This document shows positions 1 through 16,500 of a stretch of 64,000 nt of DNA, one piece after another (positions within the stretch are counted from its first letter, which is position 1; each line of letters begins with the position of its first letter). Made by a program: the position numbers and the translations under genes. The notes under the pieces are model-generated. The model did not search any database and was not told the DNA's origin. It saw nothing but the letters and a program-made list of their open reading frames with translations. This DNA is from Microbotryum silenes-acaulis (lineage: Eukaryota > Basidiomycota > Microbotryomycetes > Microbotryales > Microbotryaceae). The DNA is taken from assembly GCA_003665825.1 (NCBI GenBank), contig QPFY01000012.1, positions 806,001 through 870,000 on the forward strand. The letters run 5' to 3'.

Positions 1-73
1 GACTGAGTCCGCGTGTGGGACAAGGTGGTAGTGCGCCATCGCAACGCACGCACCTCTTACAGATCTATTGAGC

Positions 74-2897
<2,824 letters not shown>

Positions 2898-3952
2898 GCT
2901 CGTCGTCCCTTCTCTGCATTGGATCGACTTTAGGAGTGGGCAAACCACGATGAGGTAACTCGGTCGTCCTTTTCGTTTCTTCTCCATCATCCGTCGCATG
3001 TCCTCTTATCTTTATCACCTACGCATCTCATTTCAGCATTTCATTCATTTCTGCCGCTCTGCTTGTCTTTCTTCGGGGAGCCTCCCCTCTCTGCTTGTAC
3101 TGTTCTACTCTCGCAACTAGCATAAGCCATCTTCTTCGGGAACGTTAGTACGTCCGCTAATATTTTCAACTCCAAAGGGGATGCAGGGACCGATCTGATC
3201 ACGTATCATGAATGTCCGCACTCGCCCCCGTCGAACTGAGCAATTGGCGCATGCGTGTAAGAAGGCTTGCCTCGGCGCTGCCTCGGCTGTCCTCGGCTAC
3301 TCCTCGGCTCGCCGGGCGGGTTCCCCGTGTTTTGTTCGCTCCGAGCTTGAGGTCTTTGGTCTCTGTTGTCTACCCATTTTCCGACCGGTCGCCTTCACTG
3401 AATCCGCTCTTGAACTATGTGAGCCTTCTCTTCCGAAGCTCAAGCTTACCCCAAATCAGGATATCGGCTTCCCAATGTTAGAAGACCTGAATCCGGCATT
3501 CTCGATCATTCCGGTGAAACGCCGGGCCCTCCTGACCCGACGGAGACTGACGGCGCTCGGCGAATTACGAGGGAATGGCCCGACGTGCCTGGATCTGTCT
3601 CGTCGCTGCTACGTCTTCACGCCTGCACAGTGAGACACTACACCGACACGAAGGCCTGGTCGACCAAGCTGAGCCTCTACCTTGCCCTCTGCTGCCGCTG
3701 ACGGGCTGTGCATCGGCATTGGGTTTCGTCTCTGCTTCCCAGCCCCACGTCTCGAAACAACTTGCAAGCTCTCGTTCGTACACTATCGTTAGCAGCCACT
3801 GTCTTCAGTAACTTGGCATCTCAATCAAGACCTCCCGTAGATTACACCCTGGACATCCTACCTCGACCAGCCAACACCGTTGACGCGGTACACCCCCACT
3901 TGGAACAAGCACCCGCTCTGAACTCGTCTCTCTCCCCGACACTCAGTACGTC
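2898..3952. other. intergenic region, PKA 3' end and HIBADH promoter
   Basis: About 1 kb with pyrimidine-rich stretches. An open frame at 3208-3633 gives 141 residues but has no recognisable domain or splice support and is not called. Probably holds the PKA 3' UTR and the 5' region of the dehydrogenase gene. No clear TATA box or repeat was seen. Confidence 0.6.
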
Positions 3953-5662
3953 ATGTTGGGCACAAGAAGGTTGTTCCAATTGAATCGATCCAACACGATC
4001 GGGTTTATTGGTCTTGGTGCCATGGTCAGTCGCGCGACCATCAACGAGGCCTGGGAATCGACTTGGCTTGGCATCGCTGACCTCCTTTGCTCTGCCCGTC
4101 CACCAACCGCCCCCACCCCACCCCACCTTCATTCGATCTCGGTCATCAAATCACCCACCTCGCCGACTTCCGAGTCTAGGGCCGTGGTATGGCCGCAAAC
4201 TTGCTCAACAAGACCTTTGCCAACCAAGAAGGTGTCTACGCCCCCGAAAAGCAGAAACCCGCTTTCGTCGTCTACGACGCCCACACCCCGGCCGTCGACG
4301 CCTTCCTGAACCAACACGTTCGAGCCTACGCCGGTCGCGATATCATCCCCGCTTCGTCCCCCGCTGGAGTCGCCAAGTTGGCTTCCACGATCGTCACCAT
4401 GTTGCCTTCGTCGCCTCAGGTCCAAGAGGTCTATCTCGGCGAGAACGGCTTGTACGACGGGGTTGAGGGTCTTGAGGGCAGCGAGCGGAAAGCCGAGACC
4501 TTGTTCATCGATTGCACGACGCTCGAACAAGGCGTTGCCAAGGAGGTGGCTGAGAAGATGGGCACGCTCGGTTCAGCCATGATCGATGCACCCGTTTCGG
4601 GAGGTAAGGGGGAACAGAGGGACTTCTGGGCGAGCCCACGAGCCGAATCTGCGCCGGCACTGACGATGCCTCGTCCCGATCCTCGGTGGCCTGCTTCTCT
4701 TTTTTCCAGGTGTCGTCGGAGCTCAAGCCGGAACGTTGTCGTTCATGGTTGGAGGTCCGAAGGAGGCTTATGAACGAGCTCAACGATTCTTGACGTTGAT
4801 GGGCGCGAGGTCGATCTACTGCGGAGACAGTGGTAACGGGTTGGCGGCCAAGATCTGCAACAACTTGCTGTTGGGTGACTAGGGGTAGCAAATATCGATG
4901 CGACCGTTCGACTTGGATTGTGCTCACTTTTCTTTGAATTTGTGCACACCAGGTATCTCGATGGCGGGTACGGCCGAAGCGATGTTGCTTGGCCAATCGC
5001 TCGGCCTCGCCCCGGATTTGCTCGCGTCTATCCTCAATACCTCTGTAAGTTCTTCCCAAGGACAATCATCGAATGGATATGACCTTCTGACTTTATATGC
5101 GGTACGCAGACTGGGAAATGCTGGGCGTCCGAAATCAACAACCCCGCACCCGGCGCATTGCCCAAATTGAAGCCGCCAGCCGATAGGGGATACCAGGGAG
5201 GGTCAGTTTCTTCAAAATTTTGGGCCGCGTAGTCACCTCCAGAGCTTGAGAACTCATATAAGAGCCTTTCCGCTTCAGATTTCTGTCCAAATTGATGGCC
5301 AAAGGTTCGCACCCATCGTGCCGCGCGGGTGTCAGGCAAGTGCTTCAACTGACCGGCGCCCCTCCTCGACTAGATCTGAACCTCGCCATTGCGGCATCGA
5401 AAACGACGGGGACACCTTTGCCCGTGGGTGGTCTCACAACAACCCTTGTACGTCAATTGCCTCGCACCTGCTTCATATGGGATATGGACTCAGACTGACA
5501 CTCCCTCTTTGTCCGCGTATTTCCTAGTACAACACCCTGTCCAAACACGATGATTTCGCCAATATGGACTTCTCGAGTGTGTACGAGTACCTGCGAATTG
5601 CACAAGAAGGGGCCAAGCAGACGGAAGGCGGCGATCCATTCACCGGGGGGCGTAAGCAGTAA
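3953..5662 (+). CDS. HIBADH: 3-hydroxyisobutyrate dehydrogenase, mitochondrial
   Basis: NAD-dependent oxidation of 3-hydroxyisobutyrate to methylmalonate semialdehyde in valine catabolism. The spliced model has 8 exons (3953-4024, 4180-4603, 4710-4874, 4953-5044, 5110-5201, 5279-5304, 5374-5447, 5528-5662) giving 359 residues, with every junction in phase. A short basic N-terminus (MLGTRRLFQLNR) suits a mitochondrial presequence. The Rossmann motif GFIGLGAMG is split by intron 1. The substrate motif DAPVSGGVVGAQAGTL and the C-terminal GNGLAAKICNN helix with the catalytic lysine are present, and it ends in the usual domain containing GLTTTLYNTL. Exon 6 is only 26 nt. A plain plant-type glyoxylate reductase of the same superfamily is a less likely reading. 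Confidence 0.92.
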
Positions 5663-5792
5663 TTGAGAAACACTTGAAAATGACAGAACACAGAAAACCG
5701 TGCATGATGAAACGAGGTGTAGTACAATCTAGGTTTTGTGCACGCATTCTAAGGCTGATGGCTGAAGGTAGAGGTACCGCTGGGTCTCGTCG

Positions 5793-7415
5793 CTATGGCA
5801 TGACGAGGATGAACACAGCTGTAGCCCACGAAACGAATAGCACATCCATCGGTGCTTGAATTAGATTGAATGGGGGCGTATACGACGCTAATGACGCTTT
5901 CCCCGCTGGCTGGCCGGCGATGACCCCTGTGGATCCCGCGACGACGGCCGTGGTGAAAGCGACCGTCGGATTCGCGACCGATCTCGAAGAGGTGATGGTC
6001 GGAACGGCGATCGGGATATAGGTTGGTTCCATCGATACGATCGAGCCATTCATCAGTACCCTCTCCCCCGAATCGATAGCTCCTCCTGATTGCGCGGTCT
6101 GTAGAGCGTTGAGGATGACTTGGGCCAATAGACGATGAACGGGCCATGTTGGGTGGTAGGAGGAGGCCCAGACCATCTCAGTGAATGGCCAAGGGCAAAG
6201 AGGCGAGTCGACGAAAGGGTCCCCCGAGACGTATTCGTAAGCCGGGCAGACATTGGTCGCGTCGACGAATCCATACCGAAAGGGGTCGTCGAGGAGAGAG
6301 TTGAAGAAAGGTTGGGTGTCAAAGAGCATCGCTTTCGTACCGAGGTAATTGAGCGGGATCCATGGGATGAAGGATGTGAGCATTGCATTGTAATTGCCGA
6401 CGTTTGCGCCAAAAATGGTGATGTTGGTCGCATTGTAGGATTGAACCAGAGGCGTTCTTTGGGTTGGGGGAACACCGAGGACGAGAAAGTTGCGGGCCCC
6501 GTACGAGTAGAGGGTGTTGATCACGTCGACCCACGTCTTGTTGATCCGAGGCTGAGCGTCGGCGTACGAAATGTTCTGGATGAATCTGGGTCGTCCATAG
6601 ATCTGTTCAGTATAGCTACCGCAAGGAACAGCGCTGTCGAAAGGGGCACAATCTCACCCGAATCCTACATCGTTGATACCGACCCAGATCGCTTCGCCGA
6701 TGCGAATGAAATATCAGCAAGTGGAGATACGGACCAAAGCGTGGTACTGGTAGGACATGACGACTCACTGAACAAGGTGTTATTGCTAAGCCACTTTGCT
6801 TGAGGTGGAGAAGGAACGAAAAACCTGTGAAAGTCGATCACTTGGTTGACCAGGTCCGGCGCCGTTGAAGGCACAATCGCATTCGAGGTCGTGGCGCCAA
6901 ACCGAGCAAAGTCAAACATTCGTCGACTAGCGTTGACGTTCGGGTTCGAGAGCGCGAGGTACTGGAACCAGTTCAAACCATTGGTGGAGGTGTTGCCAAA
7001 ATAGGTGATGTTGTTGATCCCGTTGGCTGGGTCGTACCCACTCGCGGTGTAGGAATCACCGAACCCGAACTGATTTGGGCGGACGAAGACCGGGCGCTGG
7101 TCAGTCCGAAGCCGGTTCGACAGAACAAGCCAGTATGGGCGTTTCACGTACGATGTGCTTGAAGCTGTAGTAGTCCAATGGCTCACCCGCAGTCAGCAGT
7201 ATTGGGTCTGCGGTTGCGACGGGCAAGAGCATTGCGATGAGCAGTACCAGCATCCCTAGAGCGGGAACGAAAACCCGCCGGAGTAAGCTCGGCCGTCGGG
7301 CACGAACTCCGGCCACGGCACCGTCATGATGGGCGGCAGGAGGGATCGCCAGCTCGTTCACTGGGCTCCTTAGTCTCCGTCGAGCTGCCGATAAAGAGTG
7401 GCTGACGTGCTGCAT
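5793..7415 (-). CDS. GDSL/SGNH-type esterase-lipase, membrane or GPI anchored
   Basis: Secreted or surface hydrolase of the SGNH family, such as carbohydrate esterase CE16-like enzymes. Exons on the minus strand are 7415-7152, 7096-6769, 6691-6658 and 6585-5793 (472 residues). The four SGNH blocks are visible: FGFGDSYTASG (block I with catalytic Ser), a Gly/Asn block around FARFGATTSN, GINDVGF (block III, GxND) encoded on a 34-nt exon, and SSYHPTWPVH (block V with catalytic Asp/His region). A hydrophobic segment LGMLVLLIAMLLPVATA lies about 50 residues in and acts as signal peptide or anchor. The C-terminus is Ser/Thr-rich followed by a hydrophobic tail (VLFVSWATAVFILVMP), which suggests a GPI signal. 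It is divergent from the glycosyltransferase gene to its right. The exact substrate cannot be told. Confidence 0.85.
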
Positions 7416-8278
7416 CGCCGTGTCGGAACGTCACATGAAGCCTTTAGGTCAAGAGATGGAGTTGCTCCGCGGGGCCGAGTTCCGGCTAGTCCGAGAATTG
7501 ATGTTGAGGAACCGGGGGGAGCCATTACGCATTCGTCGATCGAATTTCGCCGCGTCCAAGCGGTAACCTTCTCGGGAAAGTCGAGGTCGGTCGGGTGTGG
7601 GTCCGTGCGCGCGTGCGTGCTCGCTCATGCGCCTACGCGCGTTCCGTGAGGCCTACGTTTAGGAGAGTTCCGCAACCAAGACAAATCCTACCTTCCCACC
7701 GTCTGTGAATTTGTGACAGCTTCCATCGCGAGGGGTTGTGGCGTCTCTCGCCTTGTGTCCGGCCGCTTACCACTGGCGAGGGACGCAAGTGGGGGTTCAA
7801 CGGGTATCGCAGCAGGCGGAGACGCAGCATGTTGTTCCGAGGCAACAAGTCCAAGTACGTCTGATGCTGGTCCCACGTGGTCCTAAAATACTGCTTACTA
7901 ACCGAGAGCTTTCTGGCTGCAGCGACAGGCATGTGCGATCGCCTGTGAGCCCCTGTCTCTAGAACGTGTCGCGACGCGTCGCACCACCTTCGTGCGACCT
8001 CGGACTGGTGTGACAGATACTGAATCGGCACTGCCACTCCTTCACAGTTGTTTGCGATGGTGTTTCCCGAGTCGACTTTGAAGAGGAAGAGACCGTTAGG
8101 CATACCACGGATCACGTTCGTCCGCATCGAACTCGACCGGCGGCGAGCGCTCGTGCTTCCCGTTTTGCGACTATTTCTGCCCGGTGCAGGCCCCGCTTTG
8201 CCCCAGTCACGACTACTCAGCTCCCACATCAATACAGAATACAAGCGTAGGGACAGTATACCCGACGACATCATTGAG
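7416..8278. promoter_or_regulatory. divergent intergenic region between SGNH hydrolase and glycosyltransferase
   Basis: About 860 bases separate two divergently transcribed genes, so both promoters should lie here. A minus-strand open frame (7633-8406) has no recognisable domain and overlaps the glycosyltransferase 5' end; it is taken as chance. No TATA box was convincingly seen. Confidence 0.45.
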
Positions 8279-10394
8279 ATGCGCTTCACCCGCACTCTGC
8301 TCGTCGTTGTCGCTTCGTGGATCGTCTTTGTCGGGCCTCTCATTCTTCTCGTTTTGACCGTGCGACTCGCCTTTCGGTCCAAAAAGGTCTTCAAGACCAT
8401 CTTCACACCTGAGGAAATAGAGCGGATTTGGAGGTGGGAGATTGCGAGTGGGCATTATCCCTCGGCACATCCAATCGACATTACGTTCGGCACTCACTCG
8501 CATCAACGCGGGATCGTCACCCAAATACCGAACCCGGCACGACCATTCATCGGTTCCGATAACCTTCTGGCAGAAGAAAACACTGGCCTGACGGTCAAGA
8601 TCGTCCCCACGGGTCCCTCGCGCTTCTACCTTGTCCCGGAACCACTGGTGCAAATAGACGGTAAAACCTACCTCTCGCGACCGGCGAGCAATGCAGCGCT
8701 CGACATGGATCAGGTCATGGAGCACTGCGAGTTCCCAAAGGGCTATGTGCGAGATTGCTTGACGTTCTTGCGCGGCGAATCCGTCGATATCAAAGCTCGG
8801 CGCAGGTATTTCGTTACCGAGGAGACCAACTCAATGCTCAGCGAGCAAGTCCTGTCCGAAGTGGAGGTGCAGAGGGCATCGATGGGCAAGGTGATCAGCG
8901 TCGACAGCAACGTTCAGTTCGAAAGAAAGCTCCAAACCCGGGAACAGTTGTCCCTCGCATCCCTGCCCATGATCTCATCTCCTCTCCGACAACCTCACGC
9001 GACCTTTCCCAACGCCGACATCGCCTGCGATCCCGAACACCCGCGGCTTCTGCACATGTACTGGACTGGCCCCTTCACCGACAAGCCCTACATGGCGGTC
9101 ATCTCATTTCTATACACGCAAAATCTCGGGCTGAACATACCCTTGGGTGAACACCCGTCCAAGACTCACTGCCGACCACAACTCTGGATTTGGATCAACC
9201 CCGTCTCGGCGGCTGCACTCCTGCCGCCGGAAGATGCGGCCGAACAAATTCAACGAGATCTAGAAGCCAACAAATGGAGCAGCGCACTACTCCACCCGCG
9301 TTGGCGTGATGTGGTGCATTTCAAGCTCTGGAACACCTCGCAACAACTCGACAATGCCGAGGAACTCAAGGGGTGGTGGGAGATGAGCTTGTTCAACTCG
9401 CACGGTTACAAGTACAAGGTGAGTGAGGAGCGATGTCTCCTCCCCCGTGATTCTGAGCTGATTCAATCCTCGCAATGGAGCAGGACACGGTCAAGAAACC
9501 GAACGAGGAATTCCGGCGGGTTGGGACGACCGACAGCTCGCATTACGACCGCCTTTCGGTCGTCATGTCCGATATGGCCCGCTTCCTGCTCCTACACCAG
9601 TACGGCGGAATGTACGTCGACGCCGACACCATCTTCTTGCGGGATTGGGAACCACTCTTTTCGTGGCGAGGCGCTTTCGCGTATCGGTGGTCGAGGCTCA
9701 ATCTGTACAATACCGCCGTGCTCAAGATGGATCGCAAGACCGCGCTCAGCCATTTCATCGTTCGAACGAGCGTCGAGAATGGCTTCGATTTCCATCCCAT
9801 GAGCGTTGCGCACTACACCCAGAACGCCAAGACCCAGAGCCTGCTCAAAATGCTGCCAGATGCTCTCTTTGATCCTGCTTGGCTCAACACGTGAGTGCTT
9901 CTTCGAGACGCTGCTTTCAAACAGAACCGACCATCTTGCCCTTTCTACAGCGAGAACTATCAGCGGGATCGCCCAGCTCAACCCTACTTCAAAAAGTGAG
10001 ACTGGCGCGCAGCGATGTCTAGCCATTCCGATCACAGAGCTTACGCACGATCTTGATGCCTCTTCTCTTCAGATTCGAGGACTTTTTCCACCCGCCGAAA
10101 AAGGGTCGGGGAGGGCCGGCGACTTTCGATTCTTTCTTCAAAGGCGCGTTCTCTTACCACTACCATAACTTTTGGTGGCAACCTTTCGACCCGGTGCGGA
10201 ACTATCCAGACCTTGATCCAAAGGTCGAGAGGGCGTCGCTTTCAGGGCAAGAGCAGGGCGAGATGTCGTGGTCGACGATGCTGAAGCGGCATTTTGAGGC
10301 CTTCATCCGAGCCGAGGAAAGGAACATGTACGGAGAGATGATCGATTCACGTCCTGAAGAGACCGACGACGGTGATGACGATGACGACACATAA
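8279..10394 (+). CDS. DXD-motif glycosyltransferase (GT32-like), type II membrane protein
   Basis: Golgi-type sugar transferase. Exons 8279-9418, 9484-9890, 9951-9995 and 10073-10394 give 637 residues. The ATG at 8279 was chosen because it places a transmembrane anchor (TLLVVVASWIVFVGPLILLVLTV) right at the N-terminus; the frame is open further upstream. The nucleotide-sugar and metal-binding DXD motif is in the stretch MARFLLLHQYGGMYVDADTI, typical of the Gly_transf_sug DXD domain. Later motifs include NTAVLKM and a C-terminal region with HNFWW and an acidic tail (DDGDDDDDT). Two small introns flank a 45-nt exon. The fold is recognised with good confidence; the donor sugar and acceptor are not predictable. 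Confidence 0.85.
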
Positions 10395-10560
10395 CCATTT
10401 GCTTCTAGATAGATATTGGTAATGTTGAATGCTGGCGTGAAGTGCAATTGCAATGCAGAATAGAGTTACAGATTAACAATTATACGCACCGTGCGGATGC
10501 GTGTGGAATAGCACATGAACAACAGAAAAGAGAAGCAGGGTATGCAGAGACGTCATTTTC

Positions 10561-13500
10561 TCAATGAGAAGATTGCTTGTACTTGTCGCTCGCCTCGATC
10601 TGGGCCGAATCGGGATCGAACGTGTTCCGAAGGCCCAGTAACGCTTTCGACACCGCTTCCGAGGCCCCAATCATCGGCTTGAGCACGGCGACGGGAACAG
10701 CGCGGACAACGGCTCGAACGGGACCGTCGTCACCGGTTTGCTCATACACCTCCATAGGCAGGGCTAGGATCGTCTGCGCGGCTGAACGCAGTTGTCCACC
10801 CATGCTGCGGTAGGCCGACTCGATCCCTTCTCGCACGTCGCTGGGCTGCGCAGCATACCGACTGATGAGTTCTTGGCGCTCTTCGTCGGTGAGCAGGTGG
10901 ATCGGATCGTTGTCCTCCGCGGAGGCGAAAGCCTTGTCGGATGTTCCCGCAACCGAAGGAGTGTTACGGTCGAGACCGTCATAGCTTGCACGCGTCGGCA
11001 CAGAGGGTCGGTTCGAGCTTCGACCGCCGCCGCCGCCGATGAACGTTTCGGCCTGCTCCAGGATGACTTGAGTACCAGTCGCAAGTCTAGCCCCAACACT
11101 GAGCGCCTCCATCGTGGTATGAAGGGCGAATGCAGTGGCGCCCTTTTGTAGTCCACGAACGACGCGACCGTCTTTGCGAAATTGCTCAATGGGGAGGAGG
11201 ACGAGATTTGCTACCCCGGAACCAACGTTGACGACAGAACGAACAGGACCAATGCCGGAGATCACATCAGCGAGCTGGTTGGCCTTGACGTCCTGGGTCC
11301 AAATGTCTTGGACGAGGTCCGATAGACGTGTCGAACCGGCAATCCCCGTCACGACCAGATGCCGCAAGGTGATCTCGGAAGCATCAAAGTTGAAAAAGTT
11401 CATCAACTCGGCCGTCTTGCCACGACGAAGCGCGTGGTAGTCGACGCGTTTGGCTTTGTAGTCAAGCTTGATCTTGACGGGAAGAACCTCGACTCGCTGG
11501 AAGAAAGGCTCCGCTGAGGTGGCGTTCGGCGCCCTCTCGGCAGTACCAGCTTTCGAGGCCTTGTTGGGCGCTTGGAAAGCGCCGAAAGCCTTGAGAAAGT
11601 CAAGAGCATCTTGATCGACGTAGAGTCGAAGAGGAGAGATCTTGATCTGCGCGTGAGAGATGGTTCAATCTTTCGAGAGCGTAAAAGGTAAAGGAGGAAG
11701 CAGTGACATACCTTCAGGGCAAGTTCTTCACTAGCTCCAACTGAACGACCGACGGGACGCATCTTGTCGAGCTCGACTCGAGCCATCGACGTCCCCGATG
11801 CCCGAGGCACTCCTCCATCAACAGGCCTTAATTCGGTAAGGAACTTGCGCCAAGTCGAAGTTTTGACGTTGTCGAGGATGTCAAACGCGTCGACGTCGAT
11901 ACGGATTCGAGAGGCCCACTTTGCCGTCGCACCAAAAGCATCGAACCGAGCCGACAACGCCGTCAGATTGATCTCGATCGCATGCGACGTCGATCGGGTC
12001 AGTCGCTTGCAAGACTTTCCCACGGCCGTCCTTGCAACCCGAGAAGTGCGGGCGACGTTTGGCGTAGCTGCGCCACTGGGCATCGTTTGCCAACTGTTGA
12101 CTGAAGCCGCGCTTGCTTCTTCACCCACGTCCGATGAGGTGTCGTTGAGCTCCTCGTTGATCGCAGCGAGCAATTCTTTGGGAGGTAGCTCGAATGCGCC
12201 AGGCGAAAGGCCGAGTTGAACGGATCCGAATACAAGAACCGAGGCTTGCTGTTCTGCGCTTGCATCGGCAGTTTGACCGCTCGCGAGTAGCTGCCGGATC
12301 CGTTCGAGGCGGCGACGGATGGCCTTGCGTTCATCCTGAATGGCTTTGCGGGTCGAATGCCAATCGTATCCTTCGTGTAGCATTATGGAGATATCACAAT
12401 TCAAGACGCGACATCGTGTGATGCTTGGTGGACTGATACGATACGCGGGGAATGAAAATTGAGCAATCAGCTCGATAAAAAGGGTCCGGATTCAGGCATG
12501 TGACGACTTACCATCCGATGCGAGCATCTTCCTCTTCTCGAGGCACAGCCAAGTACTCATCCAGGATACGAAGGCCTTTTGGATCAAGCATGCGGATCGT
12601 CTCGCCGTCGATATCCGAAATGACTTCCCCAGGACGATCAGTAGAGGCCTTATGTCCAGGGCCAAGTGGTTGCGGCGTTTGTCGCCCACGCGAGCTAGGA
12701 GTTTGTTGGAGCGCATCGGCGAGGTAGGTCAGGTTAGTCGGCACATCATCGGCGAGGATTTCGGGGTAGTCGACCAACGGTTTGGCGTGCTCGAATGCGC
12801 TGGGATCGAGGCTTGCGAGCACGTCTACAGACGACTGGCCCAGGTTCACACGCTGAGTTGACATTTTGGGTGCCGGGACGAGTGACTCAGTCGCTGAGGG
12901 TCGGAAGAAGGCGCTTTGGAGGACGTCGTCGACGATGGCACTAACACACGACATTGAGTCTGCGCAGATTGAAATTTTCACCATCGAATCGGCGACCTCG
13001 AGCTCAAAGTCGGGCAAGACGAGGCCATTGCCCTGTCGGATTTGGATCGACGAGCGCTCGAGATGCGCCAACTCGGCGAAACCCCGCGTCTTCCAAAATT
13101 TAAAGCCAAGTTCGCGTGACGCGTCCTCGGTTGGCAAAAGATCTCCTGGGCCTTCGACGACAAGAAGTCGCACCTCCTTCGGTTCGACGATGATCACCGT
13201 CCTAGGCATGTCAGGCATGAGATTCGTAGCCACTCTTGCCTGACCGATCGAAACGACGAGCTGCGACCCGTCGAGCGTCGGTGATGTAACGTGGATCGAG
13301 CCATTGTTGACATTCAGTCTGATCCGGGTCAACTCATTCGGCACGACCGTTTCGAATGCACCAGCCGGCGCCTTCGCGAAAGTCGACAGCTCGCGCGTCC
13401 AGTCGAGCTCAGCGGTGAAGAAGTAGGTGAAGTTGCTCAACGTGAGCTGCACCTTGGACTCTTTGAGGCTCGTCGATTTTTCGACTGAGCTGGTAAAGTC

Positions 13501-16500
13501 AATCCGGAGCACGGGGTCCGTGGCCGCAGCCGTGGGTCGAGGAGCCACAGTACGCGCGAAGATCTGTGTGTTCGTCGAGGAATTTGATGGTGCTTCGAAC
13601 GTCACGTTTCCGAACGTGGCGATCGCGCGCAAGTCGTTTTGGCTGTTGCGCAGCACGTGAAGGTCGATGTCGACGTCGGCAGCGAGAGCTCGAAGGTGCC
13701 TGTGGGCCTGCTTCCCCTCGTGGCTCGGATCTGCCGGTTGGACCTGTTTATCCATCCAGAGGTCCAGTACGAGGTCCGTAACCTCGACTTTGACGGTCAT
13801 CGCGCTCACCCCAAAATCACCACTACTGTCCTCGCTCTCGCTGTCGGCTCGCGCACGACCCCTCGAGAAGCTCTTCGCGCCAAAGTATCGACTGCTGATC
13901 ATCTTGGGATCGCGTTCCGAGCGTATTGAGAAATCCGTCGAGCTGTCGTCGACCCGTGCATCGGCGAGGCGGGAGCTCCATTGGGCCAGGTCATCCGCGA
14001 ACAGCTGAAGACCGTCCAGGGTCATCTTGTCCACCGAGGCACGGAGTAGAGGAAGCGAGCATTCAACTACGGTCGTTGTGCTCGTATCCGCGGAAGTCGG
14101 GGACTGGGGCGACGAGTCGCCTAGACCTGCGAGTTCAACAGATTGCTGTCGAATCTTGATCAAAGGCACCCGTGGTCGTTCCTCCATAGGGTGGTGGGCG
14201 AGATGGGTAAGTGACAGCAAGGCCCGAGCCGTGGACCACGCATCATCATTGCTGGGCGGAGGCGCAAAGAAGGCCAAGACACGCGTCACGGAAATCGTTG
14301 TCGTACCAATGGGATCATCAGGCGAGCGCGGGAGAAGCGATACGGCGAGGTCGTGCAAATCGAGCACGACGATGCCGGACCTCACGGGATCGTCCCAAGC
14401 CCGAGCCCGACCCAAGCTACCCTTGGGCGGTGGGCAACGAATAGAAATTCTTAGCATAGAAAGATTGACGTCTAGGTCCGATGTAGCTCTCTCAGGCGGG
14501 GTCGCATCAGTGAACGGAGCCGACCTGTTGTGCGGGCGATTGAAATCGACGGCCGTCGAGGGCCGAGGAGTCCGAGTGCCATGCTGCCCACTGCTGTCGG
14601 CCGTTCCGATGACCGAGACGAAGGTTTGCAACCGCTCGACGAAGCTCAGATCGAGGAACAAGTGGATCGGCTGCAATCGTATGGATTCTGGCGGAGAAAG
14701 GGTAGGACCTCAGCAGATGGCACGGTATGATACTCTCGCGGGACTCACTGGAGCCGCTTTGCACTGTCACTGTCGCAGCGGGTGCTGGCTCCTCCGGCTT
14801 CATCGCTTTAAGACCCACTCTCGGCTTGAAACGAGTTCTCCACCCTTTCCCTTCCGCAAGCTTGTTCCTCTTCCAATCGATCAAGTCGAAGGTAGGGAAC
14901 GCGTCCTCGACATTATATTGCCTCTCTAAGTCTGGATCCGAGACGAGGGTCGGCAAAGTGGTGTTCTTGACCTGCCCTTCACTTGTCGTAGTACAGAGTG
15001 ATTCGACGAGCGAAAACGAGCGCAGTGGAAAGATGGTATGCGGTGGATCTGTAGGGTGCCGTTCGACAAAGGCTCCCATCCCTTCAAGACGTAATCGCAG
15101 GTGATCGCAGGGAAGGTTGAATGTGGTTGGATGAGCCCAAAAGGTATCGAGTTGGGTTGCTGAGGGCGTCATTGACGAGGGAGAGTGGGCGACAATGAGC
15201 TGGAAGAGCTTGACGCCGATCGCGATCGTCAGGTTCGGAGAGGCCGAGCGAGCTTGCTCCTGTGTAGCTCGCGATACCGGTTGAGTAGACGGCGGAAGAT
15301 GTGACGTCACGAGTTCGGCGAGTTGGAGGAAAGATCGAATCTGATCTGGAAGGACGAACATAGTGATTGGTCCAGAAATGGTCGAACGAATCTCCAGCTT
15401 GGGCGGAGCTCCTCTGTTAGATCGCGGGGAGAGGTCCTCGGGCTCTGCCGACGTTGGTGACTTGGGAGCAGCGGTGGACGTCAACGAAACCACGATGGGC
15501 TCAGATCCGAATGATAACATAATGTCGGTTTCGATCGGCTCTGCCTCACCCTCAAGAAACGGGTTGCTGTCGCTGTCGTTGTCACTCGACTGGCGGCCTC
15601 CTATGCTGGACTGGTTGGACGAGCTTCTCTCAAAGATGGATCCTCTCGCACTGGCATAGACGGATTCGCCCATAACAGCACTACTCTGCGCCGACATGCA
15701 TGATGTCCGTAAATCCGCGATCGATTGAGACATCATCATATCGTGTTCGGGCGTCAGATCTTCGTCTTCTGATTCTTCCGATTCGGTTGACGATGCATCA
15801 TCGTCGCCAGCTGGCTGAGTCGGTCGTGGTGTACCAGGTCTTCCCGGGTTCACGCCCGTCTTGAACCTAATTTCGGGCATAGTTATCAACAGCTGGTGTT
15901 GGCTCAAGACGTCTTCGATCAAGCCATCGTTGCCAGGTACTTGATCACGCTCAGTATCCTCGTAAACGATCTCGTCGATGCTAAAGACGAGTTGGTGCTC
16001 TTCCTCGTCGTCTTCCCATAGCAGCGTGACTTTGAGGTTTCTGACTCTCACCTTCAATCTTGCCAGAATACGATCGATCAAACCGGCCAGCATCGTGACC
16101 TCTTGAGCTTGTTCCTCGTCCATGGAAGATCGACCGGCGGTGGTCGAGCCTCGACGCGTACTCCCAAAGGCGCCGGGGAGTTCGAGATCTGGCTCTGAAT
16201 GGATCGAGAGGTGCAGTGACTGTCGCAGTGCCGCATCATCCTTCTCGTCGAGTTGATGCTTGACAAACTCGGACGCGACAGCGACGGACAAGATGCTCTC
16301 TGCCAAAGCTGCCTCGTCTCGCTCATCTTCTTGGTCCTCGTCTCCACGGTGATCGGGTGGCGATGTGGGGCGGCGATGACTCTGAGAGGCTCGGGCTCGA
16401 GTTGTACTGCCGTTGCCAGCATCGACAGTTTCGTGCGACGCGGACAGCAAGCCTTCTCGATCGACATCGGATCCGTTATTCGGGCTCGACCGAAGCGGTT

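Noticed and set aside
7633..8406. 257-residue minus-strand open frame
   Set aside because: Overlaps the glycosyltransferase 5' end antisense and shows no recognisable domain.
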